From Nannocystis pusilla (GTDB lineage Bacteria; Myxococcota_A; Polyangia; Nannocystales; Nannocystaceae): a stretch of DNA of 64,000 bases. The translations under genes and the position numbers were made by a program. Numbering within the stretch: the stretch's first letter is position 1; each line of letters starts with the position of its first letter. The notes below the pieces were generated by a model, which made no database searches, was not told where the DNA came from, and worked only from the letters and a program-made list of their open reading frames with translations. The DNA lies in contig NZ_JAIRAU010000035.1 in the NCBI RefSeq assembly GCF_020073745.1, forward strand, positions 62,001 through 126,000, given 5' to 3'. This document shows positions 38,975-47,843 of the stretch, piece after piece.

Positions 38975-41816
38975 GCGCACCGGCCTGGCGCGGCTCGGCC
39001 GGCGGTCGCTTCGAGCCTGGCCGTTCGTCCTCGTCACCGCGCTCGGCCTCGGGCTGTTGTGGCCGGTGCCGGCCGGGGTCATGCCGCTGTCGGCCGACCA
39101 CACCGTCCACCTCACGCGCGCGTGGCTGTACGGCCAGCAGCTGGCGAGCGGCCACCTCGTCGGCTGGAGCCCGACGTGGTTCTTCGGCTTCCCGCTCGGC
39201 GAGCTCTACCCGCCCCTCGGCGACCTGCTCGTCATCGCCGTCCGGGTCGTGACGCTCGGCCTGCTCGAGTGGTCGCAGGCCTACGCGCTCGCGTTCACCC
39301 TCGTGTTCCTGCTGCAGGGCTGGGCCCTGCTCCGCTGCGGCCGCGCCCTCGGCCTCGGCCCGCTCGCCGGTCTCGTCGCCGCCGCGCTGGCCCTGCTCGA
39401 CGCCGGCGCCTACCGCGAGGGCGGGTGGGTCTACACCGTCACCTACGGCGTGTGGCCGCAGGCCCTGGCGACCAGCCTGGCCTGGCTGGCCCTCGCCGAG
39501 CTGGCCCTCGCAGCGCGTGTCCGCGAGGGCATGTCCCCCGGGACACATCACCGCCACCTCGCCCTCGCCGCCCTCGCCGCCGCCGGCGCGCTCCTGGCCC
39601 ACCCGATGAGCCTGCCCATGCTGGCGCTCGCCGCCCCGCTGTGGCTGATCACCGTCGGCCTGCGCGGGGCCGGGCGAGCCGAAAGCCCCGCGCCCGCCGC
39701 TCCTGCCCCTTCGGAAAGCCCGTCCTCGCCATCTTCCGCGCCTGTCCCTTCGGTCAGCTCGTCCTCGCCATCCTCCGCACCTGTCCCTTCGGTCAGCCCG
39801 TCCTCGCCATCCTCCGCACCCGCCCTTTCGGACAGCACCTCCTCGCCACCCTCCGCCCCTGTCCCTTCGGTCAGCCTCGCGACCCCCACCTCTCCTGTCC
39901 CTCCGACCAGCCCGCCCCTCACCCGCCGCGAGCGGCTCGCCGGCGCCGCCCTCGACCTCGCGCTCGTGCTCGGCCTCGGCCTCGGCCTCGCCGCCTGGTG
40001 GCTGGGGCCGATGAGCGCCCACCGCGGCTACATGGCCAGCTACGGCTGGCTGTACGCCCCGCTCGACGTCATGCTGCGGATGCTCGGGCACGGCCAGTGG
40101 ACCCAGCTCATGGCCCCCGCGGCCGGCTGGGCCGCCCTGCTCGGCCTCCTCGTCGCGGCCGTGCGCGGGGCCGGCTTCCTCCGCTTCGTCGCCCTGCTCG
40201 CCCTGGTCCACTGGCTGCTCGCCAGCACCGACGTGTTCTGGACCCTCCGCCTCGACCGCCTCAGCGCCGGCTTCTCGCACATCCAGTACCAGCGCTTCCT
40301 GACGGCGGCCAAGCCGGGCCTGTTCCTGCTCGCCGGCGCCGTCGTCGGCAGCCTCGCCTACCTGGCCCAAAGGACATGGTCCAAACGCCCTATTTTTAAA
40401 ATCGTGTCGATCGGGGCAGGCCTCGCCGCCGCCGGGCTCGTCGCCTGGCTCGCGCGCGACGCCACCGACCTCGCCCGCCGCCACGGCGTCGGCGTCGTCC
40501 AGACCGAGCGCGTCCCCGGAGATCCCGCCTTCGACGCCGCCTACGCGCAGTTCCTGGCCTGGGCCGCCGAGGCGCAAAGAGCCGCCCCGGAGGGCGCGCG
40601 GATCGCCGTGCGCACCGATCGCAACGCCCACTGGTTCATGGACAGCCCGGTCTACACCGGCGCCTCGATCTACAAGATCGGCTTCACCCCCGGCGACAAC
40701 TTCGTCCACAAGCCCGAGTCGGGGACCGCCCGCGTCCTCGACCTCGCCCAGGCCCGCTGGCTGCTCGCCCAGGGCGGCGGCGGCCCGACGCAGGTCGCCG
40801 GCTTCGGCCCCCTGCGGGTGTTCGAGCGGCCGAACGCCGCCGGCCTCGCGCGCCTCGACGGCCCCGGCGAGCTCCTCGTCGAGTCGGCCGACCTCCGGGC
40901 CGGTCGCGTCCGCGTCCGCGTCGCCGGCACCACGAGCGCTTCACGGCTGGTGTTCCACGTCGCCGGCTACCCGCGCTGGGACCTGTCCTTTCAGCCAGAC
41001 GGTGGCGCCGCCGAGCCGGTCGCGTGGCACGAGGTCCCGGTGGTCGGCGACGGCCCCACGGTCACCCCGGAGCAGCGCCTGCGCGGCGAGCTGCGCGGCG
41101 GCAAGGCCCTCGGCGACGACGGCAGCGAGCCGACCCTGATCGCCGCCCCCGCGCGCGACGGCGTGTTCGAGCTCCGCTACGCCCGCTGGCGGTGGTTCGA
41201 CGCCGCCGGCCTGCTCGCCAGCCTCGCCGCCCTCGTCGCATGTGTCTCTTTGGTCAGGTCACCGCGCCTCGTCGAGCGCCTGCGCCCGCTCGCTCGCCGC
41301 CTCGCCCACCCCGCCGTCCTGATCGCCGTCGCCGCCGCCGCGCTCGTGGTCGCCGGCGTGCGCTGGCAACGAGCCGCCGCCCGCGAGCGCCCGCAGGCCA
41401 GCGCTCGCCTCGCCGAGGGCCGCGCCGCCGCGGTCACCCGCGCGCGCACGGGCCCGCTCAAGACCGACATGCTGATCTTCCCGGCCGTCCTCGCCGACCC
41501 GCGCCGCCCCTCCGAGGTCGTGTTCTCCGGCGTCGCCCCCGGCCCCGTCCTCGACGCCTGGTTCGCGCTCGACGACGACGACGCCAAGATGCGCCGCCGC
41601 GGCCAGTACCGCGTCCAGGTCGACGTCCGCCCGCACGGCAGCGAAGCCTGGTCGCCCCTCGCCGACTTCACGATGGCCCACCGCCCCGACCGCCAGCGCC
41701 CGCACATACCTGTCCCCGAGGACATGCAAGCGTCCGCCGACCTCGCCGTCCGCATCACCCCCTCCGGCGACGCCCCGCCGAAGCTCGGCTTCGACCTCGT
41801 CCTCGCCGACCGGTGA
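38961..41816 (+). CDS. Large polytopic membrane protein, GT-C/PTPS-related type
   Basis: 951 residues from GTG 38961, overlapping the methyltransferase end by 14 bp. About 12 hydrophobic helices and two big exported regions. The first loop (LSADHTVHLTRAWLYGQQL, FGFPLGELYPPLGD) resembles integral membrane 6-pyruvoyl-tetrahydropterin-synthase-related proteins and GT-C enzymes. A Pro/Ser region encoded by a 39-bp tandem array interrupts it at about residues 247-318. After residue 470 comes a long soluble part (GVVQTERVPGDPAFDAAYAQ), two more helices, and a C-terminal beta domain. Seven palindrome copies in addition to the array. Probable glycolipid or polysaccharide assembly; exact role unknown. 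Confidence 0.78.
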   Translation: MSRAERTGLARLGRRSLRAWPFVLVTALGLGLLWPVPAGVMPLSADHTVHLTRAWLYGQQLASGHLVGWSPTWFFGFPLGELYPPLGDLLVIAVRVVTLGLLEWSQAYALAFTLVFLLQGWALLRCGRALGLGPLAGLVAAALALLDAGAYREGGWVYTVTYGVWPQALATSLAWLALAELALAARVREGMSPGTHHRHLALAALAAAGALLAHPMSLPMLALAAPLWLITVGLRGAGRAESPAPAAPAPSESPSSPSSAPVPSVSSSSPSSAPVPSVSPSSPSSAPALSDSTSSPPSAPVPSVSLATPTSPVPPTSPPLTRRERLAGAALDLALVLGLGLGLAAWWLGPMSAHRGYMASYGWLYAPLDVMLRMLGHGQWTQLMAPAAGWAALLGLLVAAVRGAGFLRFVALLALVHWLLASTDVFWTLRLDRLSAGFSHIQYQRFLTAAKPGLFLLAGAVVGSLAYLAQRTWSKRPIFKIVSIGAGLAAAGLVAWLARDATDLARRHGVGVVQTERVPGDPAFDAAYAQFLAWAAEAQRAAPEGARIAVRTDRNAHWFMDSPVYTGASIYKIGFTPGDNFVHKPESGTARVLDLAQARWLLAQGGGGPTQVAGFGPLRVFERPNAAGLARLDGPGELLVESADLRAGRVRVRVAGTTSASRLVFHVAGYPRWDLSFQPDGGAAEPVAWHEVPVVGDGPTVTPEQRLRGELRGGKALGDDGSEPTLIAAPARDGVFELRYARWRWFDAAGLLASLAALVACVSLVRSPRLVERLRPLARRLAHPAVLIAVAAAALVVAGVRWQRAAARERPQASARLAEGRAAAVTRARTGPLKTDMLIFPAVLADPRRPSEVVFSGVAPGPVLDAWFALDDDDAKMRRRGQYRVQVDVRPHGSEAWSPLADFTMAHRPDRQRPHIPVPEDMQASADLAVRITPSGDAPPKLGFDLVLADR
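39515..39534 (+). repeat. Palindrome family copy
   Basis: GCGTGTCCGCGAGGGCATGT, overlapping the next copy by 6 bp; encodes RVREGMS. Confidence 0.75.
39529..39548 (+). repeat. Palindrome family copy
   Basis: GCATGTCCCCCGGGACACAT, encodes GMSPGTH. Confidence 0.8.
39702..39914 (+). repeat. 39-bp in-frame tandem array built on the palindrome
   Basis: Unit starts at 39702, 39741, 39780, 39819, 39858 and a partial one at 39894. Each unit opens with a CCTGTCCCTTCGGTCAG-like palindrome and continues with GTCCTCGCCATCCTCC. The 13-residue protein unit is of the type SVSPSSPSSAPVP. The fourth unit has the more complete TTTCGGACAG arm. Confidence 0.9.
40361..40380 (+). repeat. Palindrome family copy
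   Basis: CCTGGCCCAAAGGACATGGT, encodes LAQRTWS. An AT-rich patch (CCTATTTTTAAAATCG) follows 10 bp later. Confidence 0.7.
40981..41000 (+). repeat. Palindrome family copy, degenerate
   Basis: ACCTGTCCTTTCAGCCAGAC, encodes DLSFQPD. Confidence 0.6.
41238..41259 (+). repeat. Palindrome family copy, 22 bp
   Basis: GCATGTGTCTC-TTTGGTCAGGT, encodes ACVSLVRS in a membrane helix; centre longer than usual. Confidence 0.6.
41708..41727 (+). repeat. Palindrome family copy
   Basis: ACCTGTCCCCGAGGACATGC, a near-consensus copy encoding IPVPEDMQ. Confidence 0.88.
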
Positions 41817-41851
41817 CGCGTCGGCCGCCGAGGCCGATCGCCGACTCGACG

Positions 41852-41871
41852 ACATGTCCCGGAGGACAGGC
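41852..41871 (+). repeat. Palindrome family copy, intergenic
   Basis: ACATGTCCCGGAGGACAGGC, a near-consensus copy 35 bp after the membrane-protein stop. Confidence 0.9.
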
Positions 41872-41968
41872 GTGACGTTCGAAGCCCGGCCGGTGTCGCC
41901 GCTACGACCGCTCCTCCGCCGCAGCGCTCGCTCTCGCGCATGCCCCGATCTTCCGCTAACATGTCATC

Positions 41969-42544
41969 ATGTATCCAGCCGTGCAAAGCGCCACGCTCGC
42001 CGACCTGCTCGCCGTCGCCGACGAGAAGCCCTACTACGAGCTCCTCGACGGCGAGCTGAGCCAAAAGGCCGCGCCGCTGTTCGGCCACGCCGACACCCAA
42101 TTCTCGATCGGCGAGCAGATCCGCAGGCACTTCCGCGGCCCGCCCAGGGGCGACGCGCCGGGCGGCTGGTGGATCGGCGGCGAAGTCCACGTCGAACTCG
42201 CACCCCGCCAGGTCGTCGTCCCCGATCTCGTCGGCTGGCGCATCGATCGCGTCCCTGAACCTCCTGCCGGCTTTCCGGTCAAGATCCGCCCGGACTGGGT
42301 CTGCGAGGTCATCTCGCCCTCCAACCCCTCGCGCGACACGATCCGCAAGCTCCAGATCTACCACCGCGCCGAGATTCCGCACTACTGGCTCGCCGATCCG
42401 CAGCGCCAGTCGCTCACCGTGTTCCGCTGGCAGCCCGAGGGCTATCTCATCGCCCTCGCCGCCGAGCCGCCCGCGCAGGTCTGTCCGGAGCCGTTCGACG
42501 CCGTCGAGTACAGCGTCGCCGCGCTCCTCGGTACCCTCGAGTGA
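41969..42544 (+). CDS. Uma2-family (DUF820) restriction-like fold protein
   Basis: 191 residues. PD-(D/E)XK-like core of the Uma2 family: YYELLDGELSQKAAPLFGHA, then a long strand region WIGGEVHVELAPRQVVVPDL (Asp of the nuclease site), VCEVISPSNPSRDTIRKLQI (Glu and later Lys) and YHRAEIPHYWLADPQRQSL. These proteins are widespread and often multi-copy, with predicted but mostly unproven endonuclease activity. TAACAT ends 5 nt before the ATG, again a leaderless layout. No partner gene nearby. Confidence 0.88.
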   Translation: MYPAVQSATLADLLAVADEKPYYELLDGELSQKAAPLFGHADTQFSIGEQIRRHFRGPPRGDAPGGWWIGGEVHVELAPRQVVVPDLVGWRIDRVPEPPAGFPVKIRPDWVCEVISPSNPSRDTIRKLQIYHRAEIPHYWLADPQRQSLTVFRWQPEGYLIALAAEPPAQVCPEPFDAVEYSVAALLGTLE

Positions 42545-42958
42545 GTCCGCGCATCGTCGCCCCGTAGCTCGAAGCCGTCGGGCAACGTGGACGTCGGGGC
42601 GAGCTCGAGGCCCCTGCTCGCCTGGTCCGAAGGACAGGTCCTTCGGTACCACTGCTTCCGCGAGCTCGCGGGCCGCTGTCGGGCCGCCCGACCCGTGAAT
42701 TCTCCCCGACGAGGCTTCACCGGTGGTTGCTCGCCTGCCCGCCGTTCCGCCCGTTCCGCGCATCGACCCGGCCGCCTGACCGCGTCCAGGCGAGCGCACG
42801 CGCCTCTGCGGCCCTGCGCTCGCTCCAGGCCGGTGGGCCCGCGCGGCGGCGCCCTGGCCTCGCGTGGAGCGGGTGATAGCCTTCACGGACCGCGCGGTCG
42901 GCCTTTGCGCCGCGCCGCGCTTTGCGCGACCATCTCGATGCGTCTCGCCGGAGGTTCC
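42545..42958. other. Intergenic region, 414 bp
   Basis: Holds a palindrome copy at 42621 with a second, overlapping arm (GGTCCTTCGGTACC). No convincing gene seen. Confidence 0.55.
42621..42640 (+). repeat. Palindrome family copy, intergenic
   Basis: CCTGGTCCGAAGGACAGGTC, followed by CTTCGG that could pair with CCGAAGG to give an alternative hairpin. Confidence 0.7.
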
Positions 42959-43897
42959 GTGCGCCGAATCGTCGTCCTCACCGCCCTCGTCGCCCTCGCC
43001 TTGCCGGTCCAGGCCGCGCGGGCCGACGACGATCCACGCCCCTTCCGCCGCGGCACGATCTTGCCGAGCGTCGCGCTCGGCGGCTCCTTCTCGCGCAACT
43101 ACGGCGGCAGCTTGCTCGTCGGCGCCGGCGCCAGCTACTTCGTCGTCGGCGGCCTGGCCGTCGGCCTGCACCTGCGCAACGTCAGCACCTTCTACTCGCA
43201 GGCCTACAAGGAATCGGTCGGGCCCACCCTCTTCGCGCAGATCCCCACCAACGAGTTCAGCCTCACGCCGAGCCTCTTGTGGGTCCTCTACCGCGGCGAG
43301 CGGGTCGCCCCGTACGTCTCGTTCGGCCTCGGCCCCGTGTTCCTCAACAAGAAGCGCGGCGTGCTCGGGCAGTGGACCATCGGTCCCGGCGTCATGATCC
43401 GCCTCGGCGGCCTCGCCTGGCTCGACCTCGGCGTCGGCGTCGGCATGCGCTTCACCAACGACCGCTGCGAGCGCGCCTACACCTTCGTCGAGAACGGCAA
43501 CAGCTACTACCCCGACTACGCCTGCAGCTTCACCTGGGGCTTCCGCGGCGGCATCGTGTTCGGCGTCGGCGGGCGGCGCCAGGCGCAGCCGCCCTCGCGC
43601 CCGCCGCCGCCGCCGAGCTACGAGTCGCAGCCGGCCTCGAGCTACCCGCCGCCGCAGGGTTATCCTCCCCCCGCGCAACCTGTCCCGAGCGCCAGCCCGC
43701 CGCCCGCCACCACGCCCCCGGTCGCGAGCCCGCCCGAGGCTCCGCCGACGCCTGCGAGCCCGCCGCCCGCGCCCGTCGAGACCCCCTCGCCCGCGAATCC
43801 GCCGCCGCCGGACACGCCGCCGCCCACGACCGCGCCGACCGAGACCAGCCCGGTGCCGCCGCCCGGCGAGAACCTGCCGGTCCCGCCTCCGGCCTGA
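42959..43897 (+). CDS. Outer-membrane beta-barrel-like protein with Pro-rich tail
   Basis: 312 residues from GTG 42959, chosen because GGAGG lies 4 nt upstream and the protein then begins with a signal peptide (VRRIVVLTALVALALPVQAARA). The ATG at 42938 is an alternative. The mature part has alternating beta strands (LPSVALGGSFSRNYGGSLLV, GLAVGLHLRNVSTFYSQAYK, YVSFGLGPVFLNKK, DLGVGVGMRFTNDR) as in small outer-membrane barrels. From about residue 205 a low-complexity Pro/Ala/Thr/Ser tail of 100 residues follows, which could span peptidoglycan or bind partners. Family not recognised beyond general OmpA/porin-like style. Confidence 0.78.
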   Translation: MRRIVVLTALVALALPVQAARADDDPRPFRRGTILPSVALGGSFSRNYGGSLLVGAGASYFVVGGLAVGLHLRNVSTFYSQAYKESVGPTLFAQIPTNEFSLTPSLLWVLYRGERVAPYVSFGLGPVFLNKKRGVLGQWTIGPGVMIRLGGLAWLDLGVGVGMRFTNDRCERAYTFVENGNSYYPDYACSFTWGFRGGIVFGVGGRRQAQPPSRPPPPPSYESQPASSYPPPQGYPPPAQPVPSASPPPATTPPVASPPEAPPTPASPPPAPVETPSPANPPPPDTPPPTTAPTETSPVPPPGENLPVPPPA

Positions 43898-44201
43898 CCC
43901 GCTCGACCTGCGCACGCGAGTGCTCCGCGCGCGTGCCCGAGCTCCGCGGCTTGCGTCTGCGAAGCACGCTCCAAGCTCCGCCCACTCGCGGGCGCACGCT
44001 GCTCGTCGCGGTCGTGCACGCGGCTCGCCTGCCAGGCGCGCTCGCGCCCGCCACCGACCCGCGCACCCGCCGGCCTGCTCTCCCCCGCCCCGGACCTCGC
44101 CTCCGGCCCGCCCCTCTGCGATCCTGCCCTTCCTCGCGCTCGTGCGACCCGCCGGTCGTCCCTGCCCGATCCACCCCCGCGTGTCCCGCGTAACTTCGCC
44201 C
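43898..44201. other. Intergenic region, 304 bp
   Basis: No gene or palindrome copy recognised. The right end has TAACTT at 44191-44196, the -10-like hexamer of the next gene. Confidence 0.5.
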
Positions 44202-46037
44202 GTGCCTGCTCGCCTCGCCGTCGCGCTCGCCCTCGCCGTCCTGTCCTTCGGGACATCCTGCAAAAAGCCCGAGCCGCCGCCGGTCGCACCCGCCGCGCAC
44301 GTCGAGCCGGCGTGGCGCGGGTGGGACGCGGCCGCGTTCGCCGAGGCGAAATCCGGGCGCAAGATCATCCTCGTCGACGTGATCGCCAGCTGGTGTCACT
44401 GGTGTCACGTCATGGACGAGGAGACCTACGCCGACCCCGAGGTCGCGGCGCTGCTCGCCGAGCACTTCATCGCCATCCGCGTCGACAGCGACGCCCGCCC
44501 CGACGTCGCCGAGCGTTACGCCGACTGGGGCTGGCCGGCGACCGCCTTCCTGACCAGCGACGCGCGCCCCGTGCTCGAGCTGCGCGGCTACCAGGACCCG
44601 CGCGAGTTCGCCGCCTTGCTGCGGCGGCTGGTCGCCGAGCACGAGGCCGGCAAGCTGACCGGTCGCGTCGCCGTCCCGGCCCCGCCGCCGCGCGGCGGCG
44701 ACCTCGTCGACCTGCGCAAGCTCGCCGCCGAGCAGCTCGACAGCTACTGGGACGACGCCCAGGCCGGCTGGGGTCGCAAGCAGAAGTACCCGCTGGCCGC
44801 CAACAACGAGTACAGCCTGCTGCGCGCGCACCTGTACCAAGAGACAGCCTGGCAGGAGCGCGGCCTCCTCGTCCTCGACCGCCAGCGCGACCTCATCGAC
44901 CCGGTGTGGGGCGGCATGTACCAGTACAGCGTCCACGGCGTGTGGACCGACCCGCACTTCGAGAAGATCGCCCCCATCCAGGCCGGCGCGCTCGAGAGCT
45001 ACGCGCTCGCCTACCGCCGCACCCGCGACCCCCGGTGGAAAACCGCCGCCGGCGACATCGCCCGCTACCTGCTCGAGTTCTGGGTCGACGGGGACGACGG
45101 CGGCTTCTACACCAGCCAGGACGCCGACCTGCGCGTCCCGACAGGTCGCAAAGAACCTGTCCTCGGGGACAAGTACTACGCCATGGACGACGCCGCCCGG
45201 CGCGCGCTCGGCCTGCCCGTGATCGACACCCACGTCTACGCCGACCGCAACGGCGCGCTCGTCCGCGGCCTCCTGCTGTTCGACGCCGTCGCCCCCGACG
45301 AGGCGGTGCGGGCCGCCGCGGTCCGGGCCGGCGAGCGCCTCCTCGTCACTCACCGCGACGAGCGCGGCGGCTTCCGCCACGCCGGGGACGACCGCGGCCT
45401 GCTCCACCTCGGCGACCAGGCCGAGGTCGGGCGCGGCCTCTTGGCCCTGTACCGCACCACCGGCGACCCGAAGTGGCAGCAGCACGCGCGCGGCGTCGGC
45501 GAGTTCGCCCTGCGCGAGCTCGCCGACCCTGCCGGCGGCTTCTACGCCCACACCGTCGACCCCGAGGCGACCGGCACCTTCGCCGAGCGGCGCAAGCCGT
45601 TCGAGGACAACGCCCGCATGGCGCGCTTCCTGCTCGAGCTGCAGCGCAGCCTCGACCACGACGCCGACGACCTGCCCTACGCCCGGGCCGCCGAGCTGGC
45701 CGTCCGCGCCATCTCGCAGCCCGACGTCGTCAAGGCCCAGGCGCGCATGCTCGGCGACTACCTGCTCGCGCTCGCCGAGCTGACGATCACGCCGATCGAC
45801 ATCACCGTGGTCGGCCGCGCCGACGAACCCGCCGCGCAGGCCCTGCTCCGCGCCGCCCTGGCCCACGACGAGCCGCGCGCCAACATCAGCCTCAGCGCCC
45901 CCGGCACCCGCTACCCCGACCTCGAGAAGCCCGCGGCCTACCTCTGCACCGACACCGCCTGCTCGACCCCGATCACCGATCCGGCGCGCTTCAGTGCCGC
46001 GGCCGAGGCCTTCTTGCGCGGCATCGCCCGACCCTGA
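44202..46037 (+). CDS. DUF255 (YyaL/SSP411-type) thioredoxin-domain lipoprotein
   Basis: 611 residues from GTG 44202 (TAACTT ends 5 nt upstream; GTG 44181 is possible). A short signal ends at the lipobox FGTSC. A thioredoxin-like domain follows with the unusual WCHWCHVMDEETYADPEVAA motif, typical of the YyaL / spermatogenesis-associated 20 family, then an alpha/alpha-barrel like N-acylglucosamine epimerases (DPVWGGMYQYSVHGVWTDPH, GGFYTSQDAD, FEDNARMARFLLELQ). Most relatives are cytoplasmic; the lipobox makes this one exported. Function of the family is poorly known. Four palindrome copies; the one at 44239 forms part of the signal peptide (LSFGTS). Confidence 0.9.
   Translation: MPARLAVALALAVLSFGTSCKKPEPPPVAPAAHVEPAWRGWDAAAFAEAKSGRKIILVDVIASWCHWCHVMDEETYADPEVAALLAEHFIAIRVDSDARPDVAERYADWGWPATAFLTSDARPVLELRGYQDPREFAALLRRLVAEHEAGKLTGRVAVPAPPPRGGDLVDLRKLAAEQLDSYWDDAQAGWGRKQKYPLAANNEYSLLRAHLYQETAWQERGLLVLDRQRDLIDPVWGGMYQYSVHGVWTDPHFEKIAPIQAGALESYALAYRRTRDPRWKTAAGDIARYLLEFWVDGDDGGFYTSQDADLRVPTGRKEPVLGDKYYAMDDAARRALGLPVIDTHVYADRNGALVRGLLLFDAVAPDEAVRAAAVRAGERLLVTHRDERGGFRHAGDDRGLLHLGDQAEVGRGLLALYRTTGDPKWQQHARGVGEFALRELADPAGGFYAHTVDPEATGTFAERRKPFEDNARMARFLLELQRSLDHDADDLPYARAAELAVRAISQPDVVKAQARMLGDYLLALAELTITPIDITVVGRADEPAAQALLRAALAHDEPRANISLSAPGTRYPDLEKPAAYLCTDTACSTPITDPARFSAAAEAFLRGIARP
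44239..44258 (+). repeat. Palindrome family copy in a lipobox
   Basis: TCCTGTCCTTCGGGACATCC encodes VLSFGTS, leading directly into the lipobox Cys of the DUF255 protein. Confidence 0.85.
44830..44849 (+). repeat. Palindrome family copy, degenerate
   Basis: ACCTGTACCAAGAGACAGCC, encodes LYQETA. Confidence 0.6.
45141..45160 (+). repeat. Palindrome family copy
   Basis: ACAGGTCGCAAAGAACCTGT, overlapping the next copy by 6 bp; encodes TGRKEPV. Confidence 0.65.
45155..45174 (+). repeat. Palindrome family copy
   Basis: ACCTGTCCTCGGGGACAAGT, encodes EPVLGDK. Overlapping pairs like this also occur at 19961 and 39515. Confidence 0.75.
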
Positions 46038-46178
46038 TCCGCCACGCGGGCCGGCTGTCGGCTCTCAACCTCCGAACAAACACTGAGTCGCACATCAGGC
46101 GATAGCGGAAGTCTTCAGCCCTAGGTCACGCGGCCCCGCGTCGCTCGCTCGCCTGGCTCCAGGTTACGCTGGCGAGCG

Positions 46179-47495
46179 ATGTTGCGCGTTTTTTGCCCCC
46201 CGATCGCCATCCTCCTGCTCTCCGCCTGCGGAGACCCCGGTGACCCGGTCAGCTCGGCGAGCGAGCCCAACGGCACCGAAAGCACCGGCGGCGACCCGTC
46301 GACCTCGACCGGCGACGCCGTACCGACCAGCGGTCAGCTACCGCCCACCAGCAGCGCCGGCGAGTCTGCCACCGGCGACCCGCCGGGCACCACCACGGAC
46401 GTCGCCACCGACACCAGCGCGGGCCTCGACACCACCACCGGAGGCGACAGCGACGGCACCACCGGCGACGAGCCCTCGCCGTGGGACGGCGAGCCGCTGC
46501 CGCTCGAGCCGCCCGGGCTGTGGTCGTGGGTGCCGTTCCCGGACTCGATGTGCCGCGACGGCTCGACCACCGGCCTCGGCGTGCGCTACGGCGGCGGCGA
46601 CGGCCTGGTGATCTACTTCGAGGGCGGAGGCGCCTGCTTCAATTCCGGGACCTGCGCGCTCAACGAGCTGTGGTCCAACTTCGGCGAGTTCAAGTTCGAC
46701 GCCTGGGCGCTGGGCATCGGCAAGGGCGGCCTCTTCGACGACGACCCGCAGAACCCGGTACGCGACTGGAGCTTCGTCTACGTGCCCTACTGCACCGGCG
46801 ACGTCCACGCCGGCGACCGCGAGAACGTCGGCATCGACGGCGTGCTCGGGGCCCAGCAGTTCGTCGGCTACCGCAACGTCGCCGCCTACCTCGAGCGGCT
46901 CGTGCCGACCTTCGGCGACGCCGGCCACGTGCTCGTCACCGGCAGCAGCGCCGGCGGCTTCGGGGCCGCCCTCAACTACGACCGGATCGCCGGCGCCTTC
47001 CCCAACAGCGCCGTCACCCTGCTCGACGACTCCGGCCCGCCGATGTCCGACCAGTACCTGCCCGTGTGCCTGCAGGAGCGCTGGCGCGAGCTCTACAATT
47101 TTGAAGACACCCTGCCGGCCGACTGTGTCGAGTGTTTTCACGAGGACGGCGGCGGGATCTACAACCTCGCAAGTTTCCTCGGTGAGAAGTGGTCCGACCA
47201 GCGCCTGGCCCTGTTCTCGAGCGAGCAGGACGGCGTGATCCGGACCTTCTTCGGCTACGGCCTCGAGGACTGCGACGGCGGCACCTACCCCGGCCCGACC
47301 TTCGAGGACGGTCTCTATCAATTGCGCGACGAGATCCTCGGCGCCAGCCCCGTGTGGGGCAGCTACTTCGTCGGCGGCACCGGCCACACGATCCTCTCCA
47401 GCCCCGGCTATTACACCACCGAGGTCGACGGCGTACCGCTGACCGACTGGCTCGACGCACTGCTGCACGGCGACGTCTCGCACGTCAGCCCGTGA
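46179..47495 (+). CDS. Pectinacetylesterase-family surface lipoprotein
   Basis: 438 residues. ATG 46179 with TACGCT ending 8 nt upstream. Signal ending in the lipobox LLSAC, then a linker of about 90 residues rich in Thr, Ser, Gly and Asp. The catalytic domain shows the PAE/notum pattern: GVRYGGGDGLVIYFEGGGAC, SFVYVPYCTGDVHAGD, VLVTGSSAGGFGAALNYDRI (nucleophile Ser in GSSAG) and the late GTGHTIL His. Predicted to deacylate a polysaccharide or lipidated substrate outside the cell, which would suit a predator or degrader. No palindrome copy inside. Confidence 0.88.
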   Translation: MLRVFCPPIAILLLSACGDPGDPVSSASEPNGTESTGGDPSTSTGDAVPTSGQLPPTSSAGESATGDPPGTTTDVATDTSAGLDTTTGGDSDGTTGDEPSPWDGEPLPLEPPGLWSWVPFPDSMCRDGSTTGLGVRYGGGDGLVIYFEGGGACFNSGTCALNELWSNFGEFKFDAWALGIGKGGLFDDDPQNPVRDWSFVYVPYCTGDVHAGDRENVGIDGVLGAQQFVGYRNVAAYLERLVPTFGDAGHVLVTGSSAGGFGAALNYDRIAGAFPNSAVTLLDDSGPPMSDQYLPVCLQERWRELYNFEDTLPADCVECFHEDGGGIYNLASFLGEKWSDQRLALFSSEQDGVIRTFFGYGLEDCDGGTYPGPTFEDGLYQLRDEILGASPVWGSYFVGGTGHTILSSPGYYTTEVDGVPLTDWLDALLHGDVSHVSP

Positions 47496-47559
47496 ATGTG
47501 CACAGCCGCGGCGCGGACCGCCGGTCCGCGCCCGCGGCGAATGTATACACTCGCGACGG

Positions 47560-47632
47560 TGCCCAGGGTTGGACTCGAACCAACACCTCTTCCTCTTCAG
47601 GGAAGCGCTACCACCCGGTCAGCTTCCTGGGC
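47560..47632 (-). tRNA. tRNA-Phe (GAA), with unusual positions
   Basis: 73-nt cloverleaf. Acceptor GCCCAGG/CCTGGGC is fully paired; D-arm GCT..AGC; anticodon stem CTTCC/GGAAG with loop CTGAAGA (anticodon GAA); T-arm GTTGG-TTCGAGT-CCAAC; discriminator A. CCA is not encoded. Odd points: A instead of the near-universal T at position 8, a purine-poor D loop, a four-base variable loop, and G37 where bacterial Phe tRNAs have A37. It may be an accessory or divergent tRNA rather than the main tRNA-Phe. Confidence 0.75.
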
Positions 47633-47843
47633 GCTGATCCGCACCGCTGCGACGGCCCCCTCGCGCGCCACGAACGCTCGCACAGCGAGCCCGCGACGCG
47701 GCGAAACGGCCGGAGCGCACGCCAGGGCGGCTCCGTGGGCCCGGAGCCGACCTGGCTACCTAAACAGCGCCGACAGGATGAAAGCCCGCGCATTCGCGAC
47801 CACCGAGACTGCCGCGACGAGGCGCGGGTCATGGCCGAGATGT

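Noticed and set aside
39702-39914. Possible CRISPR array
   Set aside because: The period is 39 bp with no unique spacers, the units stay in frame with a membrane protein, and no cas gene is near.
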